The notes beneath the pieces are model-generated. The model ran no database searches. It had not been told where the DNA came from and saw only the letters and a list, made by a program, of their open reading frames with translations. A DNA stretch of 64,000 nt from Enterobacteriaceae bacterium UBA5654 (GTDB lineage: Bacteria > Pseudomonadota > Gammaproteobacteria > Enterobacterales > Enterobacteriaceae). This document shows positions 58,452-64,000 of the stretch, piece by piece. The number at the start of each line of letters is the position of its first letter. The stretch's first letter is position 1. The stretch is taken from contig DIJC01000008.1 in the NCBI GenBank assembly GCA_002421005.1, positions 49,494 to 113,493 on the forward strand. Direction: 5' to 3'. The position numbers and the translations under genes were made by a program.

Positions 58452-59106
58452 TGTCCGTATCCTTAATTGTGGCTGACAGGAATAGCATTACTCCCATAGT
58501 AACAGTGCTGTTATCTTGCTCTTCAGTGGTTAAATATCCGCCAGTTAACATCTGCATTTGTGTGGTTGCAGTAACTGTATTAATGAACGCATAGGATAAA
58601 GCTGATGCATCAAGATCTTCACGCAGTTTGCCTTGATCCTGTTGGCGTTTGATCCATGTTTCAAGTATCTGCTTGGCATTATGATGACCAGCGAGCCAGA
58701 TTGCGCGAGAAAGATGTGGGAAACGTTTACCTTCAGCAATCATAAGGCGGTGTAGTTCGAGCGTCCGGGGTTGTTTAATAATGCGAAGGAGTTCATGCCC
58801 GAATTTTTCCAATGTTGATCTAATGCATGTATCCGACAGGACCAATGATTCAAGAGGGGCCGCCAGCTTTTTGCATTCTTCAGTTATAACTGCAGAAAAT
58901 AGCCCCTCTTTACCGCCAAAATGTGAATAAATATTACGTCGTGATCCACCGACCTCCTGGATCAGGGTATCCATAGAGGCTGCTTCATATCCGTGTTCAA
59001 GAAAGAGCTTTGTTGCTGAGTCGGTAAGCTTTTTGAGGCGTTCCTTTCCTTTAGGGCCCAATGCTTGTCCTGGGGAAATTGAGCGTAATGTTTCGATTTT
59101 TCTCAT
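58444..59106 (-). CDS. TetR/AcrR family regulator
   Basis: The 220-aa protein has an N-terminal TetR HTH (ATKLFLEHGYEAASMDTLIQEVGGSRRNIYSHFGGKEGLF, about residues 31-70) and a ligand-binding all-helical remainder. It is first in the operon with DoxX-like and SDR genes and has a palindrome 27 nt upstream, so autoregulation is likely. Confidence 0.92.
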   Translation of the reverse strand: MRKIETLRSISPGQALGPKGKERLKKLTDSATKLFLEHGYEAASMDTLIQEVGGSRRNIYSHFGGKEGLFSAVITEECKKLAAPLESLVLSDTCIRSTLEKFGHELLRIIKQPRTLELHRLMIAEGKRFPHLSRAIWLAGHHNAKQILETWIKRQQDQGKLREDLDASALSYAFINTVTATTQMQMLTGGYLTTEEQDNSTVTMGVMLFLSATIKDTDNG

Positions 59107-59132
59107 AAATGAACATAACCTTTATGATTAAT

Positions 59133-59153
59133 GGTACGGTAACATACCATACC
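59133..59153. promoter_or_regulatory. TetR-type operator palindrome
   Basis: GGTACGGTA-ACA-TACCATACC is a 9-3-9 inverted repeat with a single mismatch, 27 nt before the regulator start. It is the probable binding site of the adjacent TetR protein. Confidence 0.75.
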
Positions 59154-59484
59154 AAAATTCCTTTTAATGAGTAAAGTGAAAGAAGCAATGTCTGTTTAAC
59201 GCGACTATGCTGGGGGCGATCCTTCCAGTGACGTCTAAGTAGTTTTGTGAGGGATGGGATACGTCTGGCTTTCTTTGCTGACAAGAGGTGCAAGGCTTCA
59301 ATATTCTTCAGTCCATACCCTCAATGGATTCTCGCTGTCTGCCCCTGCGCAAGCTCATCAAACAACTTTAGCTATCCCACCGCCTGATGAAGAAGTCACC
59401 AGGCATGCCCTCTGCCTTGTTATAACGGAGGCCGTCCCGCCAGATAGCATCCAGCCAGCGCCTGGCGGGCTGGTGTAAAAGCTA
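59154..59484. other. intergenic, no gene supported
   Basis: A 74-codon plus-strand ORF (59,254-59,478) has no recognisable domain or ribosome site. I see no RNA or repeat. Confidence 0.35.
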
Positions 59485-59700
59485 TTACCTCATTCCACCC
59501 ATAATGAAACCGCCATCCACCATAATTTCCTGTCCTGTAACATAACTGGCATCATCAGAAAGTAGCCACGCAACTGTCCCTGAAATGTCATCAGGTACAC
59601 CATTGCGTCGTAATAATGAATGTGAAGCGAGCGCGTTGGCGATATCTTCAGGTAGCTCTGATGCTACCATCGGGGTAAGATCGAGGCGCACAGCTAAACC
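59485..59700 (-). pseudogene. C-terminal fragment of an SDR oxidoreductase
   Basis: The frame LDLTPMVASELPED...NGVPDDISGTVAWLLSDDASYVTGQEIMVDGGFIMGG is the last quarter of a typical SDR. The cofactor and catalytic parts are missing; upstream sequence loses SDR features within a few codons. It is a remnant of a gene replaced or deleted in this lineage. Confidence 0.75.
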
Positions 59701-60062
59701 TCGACAACAGACTTTCGTGCTGGCTCAGAACGTTGACAATGAAATATGCAGCACATCGAGGCCAACGTCATACGCTGCATGGAAAATAAAGGCTCCCAGA
59801 TTTACAGCTTTGAATAATGCGGGCCGCTAAAAACCAGGCGGTCTGTGCCTTAATTAAAATGCGCACTCCCACCTGTTAATATCAACAGGAGTAAGTCAGG
59901 CATATTCCAGCCTTCAGGTTAACGTCCTCTTTGAATATTCCCGATTCGCAACAGGGATATCGACACGCGCAACGCCTGTATTCCCCCACCGCCCCAAAAA
60001 TCCCTCCTATAATAATCTGTAAACACTCACTATTTTCATTCCAACCGATAAGGATCTTCCTG

Positions 60063-60767
60063 ATGTCATCAGAAAAAGTGGCTGTCATTATCGCCGGGGG
60101 TAGCGGCATGGGGGCGGCGGCCGCGCGTCGTCTGGCGCAGGACGGGTTTAAGATCGCTATCCTCTCCTCCTCCGGTAAAGGCGAGGCGCTGGCGCAGGAA
60201 CTGGGCGGCTTTGGCGTCACCGGGTCGAACGAGTCCAGTGCGGATTTGCAGCGGCTGGTCAATGGCGCGGTAGAGCGCTGGGGACGGATCGATGTGCTGG
60301 TGAACAGCGCCGGGCACGGGCCGCGCAAGCCGCTGCTGGAGCTGACCGATGAAGAGTGGCACAAGGGCATCGATGTCTATCTGCTGAACGTGATCCGTGC
60401 CGTGCGTCTGGTCACGCCGATCATGCAAAAACAAAAATCCGGCGCGATTATTAATATCTCCAGCGCCTGGACCTTTGAGCCAACCTCGCTGTTTCCGACC
60501 TCCGCCGTGGCGCGCGCGGGGCTGGCTTCGTTTGTGAAGCTGTATGCCGATACCTATGCCGCCGACAATATCCGCATTAATAACGTGCTGCCAGGCTGGA
60601 TCGACAGTCTGCCGGGCACCGAAGAGCGTCGGGAGAGCGTGCCGCTGGGCCGCTATGGCCGGGCGGAAGAGGTTGCCGCGACGATCGCGTTCCTCGCCTC
60701 CGAGGGGGCGGCGTATATCACTAACCAGAGTATCCGCGTTGACGGCGGCCTGACGCGCGCGGTGTAA
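60063..60767 (+). CDS. SDR-family protein with altered catalytic motif
   Basis: The ATG at 60,063 (AAGGATCTTCCTG upstream) gives 234 aa. It has the cofactor motif AGGSGMGAAAARRL (about residues 11-24) and NSAG (about 85-88), and a C-terminal LPGWIDSLPG and VDGG. At the usual YxxxK position it reads SAVARAGL (about 149-156), so both Tyr and Lys are replaced. Either the enzyme uses other residues or it is a non-catalytic binder. The GC-rich codon use fits the core chromosome. Confidence 0.87.
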   Translation: MSSEKVAVIIAGGSGMGAAAARRLAQDGFKIAILSSSGKGEALAQELGGFGVTGSNESSADLQRLVNGAVERWGRIDVLVNSAGHGPRKPLLELTDEEWHKGIDVYLLNVIRAVRLVTPIMQKQKSGAIINISSAWTFEPTSLFPTSAVARAGLASFVKLYADTYAADNIRINNVLPGWIDSLPGTEERRESVPLGRYGRAEEVAATIAFLASEGAAYITNQSIRVDGGLTRAV

Positions 60768-60788
60768 AACGCGATGAGGAATCAACCG

Positions 60789-61109
60789 ATGCTAAAAAGT
60801 CTGCTTCTGCTGACTGCCGCGCTGACCTTCAGTTCTGCCACCCTTGCCAGTTCAGATGAGGCGTGGGCGGAGGATGCCAAAGCGATGAAGGCGGCGTGCC
60901 TGAAGGCCAGCCAGCTTAAGAACCCGACGGTAATCAGTGAGATCATGATGTTTGATGATAGCGTGGGCTACTCCGCGCTGGCGATCGGCGGGCGCTATCC
61001 GCAGCCGCAGATGAAAAAAAAGCGCGGGCGTGAGCTGTGCCTGTGGCATCGCGCGTCGAAAAAGACGCAGATCGCTGAAGCCGATACGTTATTGAATCTT
61101 AAACGCTAA
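60789..61109 (+). CDS. small exported protein (106 aa)
   Basis: The ATG at 60,789 has GAGGAATCAACCG before it. A clear signal peptide (MLKSLLLLTAALTFSSATLA, then SSDEAW) is followed by a short helical protein with two cysteines (AACLKAS; ELCLWH). It is probably periplasmic and lies 21 nt after the SDR gene, likely cotranscribed. Unknown function. Confidence 0.78.
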   Translation: MLKSLLLLTAALTFSSATLASSDEAWAEDAKAMKAACLKASQLKNPTVISEIMMFDDSVGYSALAIGGRYPQPQMKKKRGRELCLWHRASKKTQIAEADTLLNLKR

Positions 61110-61168
61110 TCCCCGGCGGAGTCTCACCAGCGAGGCTCCGCTTATCCCGCCGCGTAAACTCTCGCCAG

Positions 61169-61186
61169 ATGTTATAAATCTGTAAC
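61169..61186 (+). promoter_or_regulatory. Pho-box-like sequence upstream of the PhoX gene
   Basis: ATGTTAT-AAAT-CTGTAAC matches the PhoB box consensus at 15 of 18 positions, with a TACCAT -10-like element about 10 nt downstream. It suggests phosphate-starvation control of the adjacent phosphatase. Confidence 0.5.
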
Positions 61187-61245
61187 AAATATTTTCTACC
61201 ATAGCCGCATCTTGTGTCTTTATTGCAAATCGACAGGAAGCCGCT

Positions 61246-63219
61246 ATGAGCAGACCGTTAAAATCCGTATTCAAACAAGAACACAGTGAAGAGATCAGTA
61301 ACCCCAGCGCTAACCCGGCGTTCTCAGAAGTCGCCAGCGCGTTCCTCTCCCGCCGCCGTTTTTTGCAGATGGGTGCGGTGGCCGGTGCCGCCGTCTCGTT
61401 CCCGGCGCTTCTGCACCCGGAAAATGCCTTCGCCGCGTTGACCCGCCCTTCCCCACTGGCAAAAGCGGTGTCGCTGGGATTTACCAGTATTCCGCTATCA
61501 ACCGACGATACCGTGATCGTGCCGGAAGGCTATATTGCGCGCCCCTTCTACCGCTGGGGTGATGCTGTCGGGCTGAAAGGCAATCTGCCGGCGTTTAAAG
61601 CGGATGCCAGCAATACCACCGAAGAGCAGGCCGCGCAGGCGGGAATGCATCATGACGGAATGGCCTGGTTCAGCCTGCCGCGCGAGGAAGATAATCCCGC
61701 GCACGGCCTGCTGGCGCTGAATCATGAATATATTGATAACGGGATGCTGTTCAAAGACGGCGTGGCTAACTGGAGTCGGGATAAAGCCCTCAAAGGACAG
61801 AACGCGATGGGCGTATCGGTGATTGAGGTGAAAAAAACCGGCAGCGACTGGCAGGTGGTGCGCCCTTCCCGCTATGCCCGGCGGATCACCGTTAATACAC
61901 CGATTCAGTTAACCGGCCCGGCGCGTCATCAGGATCTGATGAAAACCGCCGCCGACCCGCAGGGAGAAACGGTGCTCGGCACCATGCAGAACTGCGCTAA
62001 CGGTTTTACACCGTGGGGAACCTACCTCACCTGCGAAGAAAACTGGTCCGATATTTTTGTGAAAAAAGCGGAGCGCAACGCGCTGGAAAAACGCTACGGC
62101 ATAAGCGACAGCGATGCTTCCTACCGCTGGAATGAAGTGGATGAGCGTTTCAGCGTCGATAAAACGCCGAACGAACCCAACCGCTTTGGCTGGGTGGTGG
62201 AGATCGACCCTTACGATCCCACCTCCACCCCGCGTAAACACACCGCGCTGGGCCGCTTTAAACACGAGGGCGCGGCAGTGACACTGGCGGCCGATCGGCG
62301 CGTGGTGGTGTATATGGGCGACGATCAGAAGTTCGAGTACATCTATAAATTCATTTCGAATGAAAAATATGCCGCCGGTAATCGCGAAACCGGGATGCAG
62401 CTGCTGGAGTCCGGCACGCTGTATGTCGCAAAGTTCAATGAAGACGGTAGCGGTGAATGGCTACCGCTGGTGTTTGGTGAGAACGGGCTGGATCAGAGTA
62501 AAGGCTTTGAGAATCAGGGCGATCTGCTGATCAAAACCCGTCTGGCTGCCGATGCGGTGGGTGCCACTAAAATGGACCGGCCGGAATGGATCGCCGTCGA
62601 TCCGCACAGCGCGGGCAGCGTCTACTGCACACTGACCAACAACAGCGATCGCGGGATGGAAGGCAAAGCGCCGACGGATGCCGCCAACCCGCGCGCCGCC
62701 AATTTGTTCGGCCATATCATGCACTGGAATGAAGAAAACGGCGATCCGGCAGCCACGCGCTTCAAATGGGATATCCTGGTGCTGGCCGGTCGCACCGACA
62801 GTACCGATGCCAAAGCCAAAGGCTCGATGCAGGGCGCGGAGTTTGGCAGCCCGGACGGATTATCATTCGACCATCGTGGCGTGCTGTGGATCCAGACCGA
62901 CGTCTCTTCCAGCACTATCAACCAGAAAGATTACGCCGGAATGGGCAATAACCAGATGGTGGCAACCATTCCTGGTACCAATGAATACCGCCGTTTCCTG
63001 ACCGGACCGCGCGGCTGCGAGATCACCGGCATTGCCTTCACCCCGGATAACCGCACGCTGTTTATTAATATTCAGCATCCCGGCGAAGGCGGCGAGGACG
63101 TAACCGATCCGGCAAATCCACGCGCGGTATCAAACTGGCCGGATGCCAACCCTGACGGTCGCCCGCGCTCGTCAACGGTGGTGATCACCCGCGCCGATGG
63201 CGGTGTGATTGGGTTGTAG
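61246..63219 (+). CDS. PhoX-family phosphatase (Tat-exported)
   Basis: The 657-aa protein has a twin-arginine signal (SRRRFLQMGAVAGAAVSFPALL, about residues 35-56) and DUF839/PhoX motifs: MHHDGMAWFSLP, LALNHEYIDN, TWGTYLTCEENW-type (PWGTYLTCEENW), RFGWVVEIDPYDP, KHTALGRFKHEGA, and SPDGLSFDHRGVLWIQTD. PhoX enzymes are periplasmic Ca/Fe-dependent phosphatases. AGGAAGCCGCT precedes the ATG, and a Pho-box-like site lies 60 nt upstream. Confidence 0.93.
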   Translation: MSRPLKSVFKQEHSEEISNPSANPAFSEVASAFLSRRRFLQMGAVAGAAVSFPALLHPENAFAALTRPSPLAKAVSLGFTSIPLSTDDTVIVPEGYIARPFYRWGDAVGLKGNLPAFKADASNTTEEQAAQAGMHHDGMAWFSLPREEDNPAHGLLALNHEYIDNGMLFKDGVANWSRDKALKGQNAMGVSVIEVKKTGSDWQVVRPSRYARRITVNTPIQLTGPARHQDLMKTAADPQGETVLGTMQNCANGFTPWGTYLTCEENWSDIFVKKAERNALEKRYGISDSDASYRWNEVDERFSVDKTPNEPNRFGWVVEIDPYDPTSTPRKHTALGRFKHEGAAVTLAADRRVVVYMGDDQKFEYIYKFISNEKYAAGNRETGMQLLESGTLYVAKFNEDGSGEWLPLVFGENGLDQSKGFENQGDLLIKTRLAADAVGATKMDRPEWIAVDPHSAGSVYCTLTNNSDRGMEGKAPTDAANPRAANLFGHIMHWNEENGDPAATRFKWDILVLAGRTDSTDAKAKGSMQGAEFGSPDGLSFDHRGVLWIQTDVSSSTINQKDYAGMGNNQMVATIPGTNEYRRFLTGPRGCEITGIAFTPDNRTLFINIQHPGEGGEDVTDPANPRAVSNWPDANPDGRPRSSTVVITRADGGVIGL

Positions 63220-63365
63220 GTCCGATGCGGTTTTTTTCTCGGGGAGGAGGAACCGACCGGAGACAGGCTGAGCGACTTTCCTCTAACAGGTAACAGGGAA
63301 ACGCCATTTTCCCCCTCTCCTGAAGGAACTCATGCTGATCAGCCAGGGCACAACACCCCGAACCG

Positions 63366-63402
63366 CAAAAACAAATATGGCCCCGACGCAGCGGGGCCAT
63401 AT
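63366..63402 (-). terminator. terminator of kbp
   Basis: ATATGGCCCC pairs with GGGGCCATAT (8-nt loop). On the minus strand it runs into TTTGTTTTT. It lies about 85 nt past the kbp stop. The rest of 63,220-63,485 holds no gene I can support. Confidence 0.78.
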
Positions 63403-63485
63403 CATACTCGTCATAATTCAGGTCGCAGGTACGTTGGCTTTCCTGCAAGCCGAATCAGTGTAGACGGGCATTTAACCGGCTAATT

Positions 63486-63926
63486 TTATTGCGGAATACG
63501 CAGTACCTGACCCGGGTAAATTTTTTCCGGGCTTTTCAGCATCGGTTTATTGGCTTCAAAAATCTTATTGTACTGGTTGGCGTCACCATAAACCTGTTTA
63601 GAAATGGCACTTAGGGTATCGCCGGATTTTACGGTGTAGAATTTGCTTTCCTGCGCCGGAGCGGAGGTTTTGACCTGATCGTCAACGCTGGCGATCCCGG
63701 CAATGTTCCCCACGGCCACCAGCAGCTTCTCTTTCGCTTCCTGGCTCAGGCCGTCGCCGGTCACGGTCGCTTTGCCATCGGCAATCTGCACATTAATTTT
63801 ATCGGCATCCGGGATCCCGGTTTTGCTCAGGTGTTCCTGCACTTTTTTTGCCTGATCGTCATGATGACCCGATACCGCATCCCAGAGTTTCTCGCCAGCA
63901 TCTTTTACAAAATTAAACAGTCCCAT
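63486..63926 (-). CDS. kbp: potassium-binding BON-LysM protein Kbp (YgaU)
   Basis: The start MGLFNFVKDAGEKLWDAVSG is chosen (GAGG 6 nt upstream); the 146-aa protein closely follows E. coli Kbp (149 aa): a BON domain (about residues 25-90; VQIADGKATVTGDGLSQEAKEK) and a C-terminal LysM domain (FYTVKSGDTLSAISKQVYG). It is a cytoplasmic K+-binding protein. Its proximity to ssrA matches the E. coli map. Confidence 0.96.
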   Translation of the reverse strand: MGLFNFVKDAGEKLWDAVSGHHDDQAKKVQEHLSKTGIPDADKINVQIADGKATVTGDGLSQEAKEKLLVAVGNIAGIASVDDQVKTSAPAQESKFYTVKSGDTLSAISKQVYGDANQYNKIFEANKPMLKSPEKIYPGQVLRIPQ

Positions 63927-64000
63927 TTTTACCTCGTTATATGCAGTGAATACGATCAAAGTGTAGCAGACGATATTTATTTATCGGCGCTGATACCGTT

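Noticed and set aside
59254..59478. 74-codon plus-strand ORF
   Set aside because: No domain, no ribosome site, lies in a degraded zone.
1..64000. CRISPR array or transposon/IS element
   Set aside because: I saw no regularly spaced repeats and no transposase-like protein; the DnaC-like gene looks like IstB but sits in a replication operon with a DnaB-like partner.

Overview
The window is enterobacterial chromosome. It opens in the last 42 nt of the tmRNA gene ssrA and ends in kbp (ygaU), two genes that flank the CP4-57 region in E. coli K-12. The genus is not certain; the kbp divergence and the PhoX/SDR backbone suggest an Enterobacter/Klebsiella-type relative rather than E. coli. Nearly everything between ssrA and about 56.5 kb is mobile DNA stacked at the ssrA 3' end.

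Region 1 (about 43-44,970) is a complete-looking lambdoid siphophage prophage bounded by a 39-bp repeat of the ssrA end (7-45 and 44,933-44,971, one mismatch). From the left: a three-gene XRE/ImmA-IrrE moron operon and other accessory genes; then, on the minus strand and read right to left, HNH endonuclease, terminase, portal, protease, HK97-type capsid, connectors, lambda-type tail genes (tail tube, G/T-like chaperones, tape measure, M, L, K, I, a 2,322-aa J) and tail fibre genes. Lysis genes (S21-like holin, SAR endolysin, Rz/Rz1), hicAB, a Q-type antiterminator, RusA, a DnaB-like helicase, a DnaC-like loader, a replication initiator and a Cro-like YdaS protein follow. The CI-like S24 repressor, many very small early ORFs, xis and int are on the plus strand.

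Region 2 (about 44,933-56,171) is a P4-like phage satellite: integrase, a minus-strand cargo operon (DNA methyltransferase, DUF262 protein, HEPN protein), a P2/P4-like cos site, psu, delta/ogr, sid with an Ogr/Delta-type operator, an ori with GTGAACAG-type iterons, alpA/vis, a CI-RNA-like immunity region, an Icd-like gene, orf106-like DUF5375, the alpha primase-helicase and a crr with more iterons. The cargo operon is visibly more AT-rich than the satellite backbone and is the best candidate for a little-described defence system.

Region 3 (56,153-56,474) is a decayed att site, hairpin and 39-codon stump of another P4/CP4-57-type integrase, so at least three elements have used this site.

Region 4 (56.5-64 kb) has a small membrane protein, a TetR-DoxX-SDR operon with a clear palindromic operator, an SDR fragment, an SDR with an altered active site, a small exported protein, a Tat-exported PhoX-family phosphatase preceded by a Pho-box-like sequence, and kbp. 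All functions are inferred from sequence motifs, gene order and remembered family features; no searches were run.
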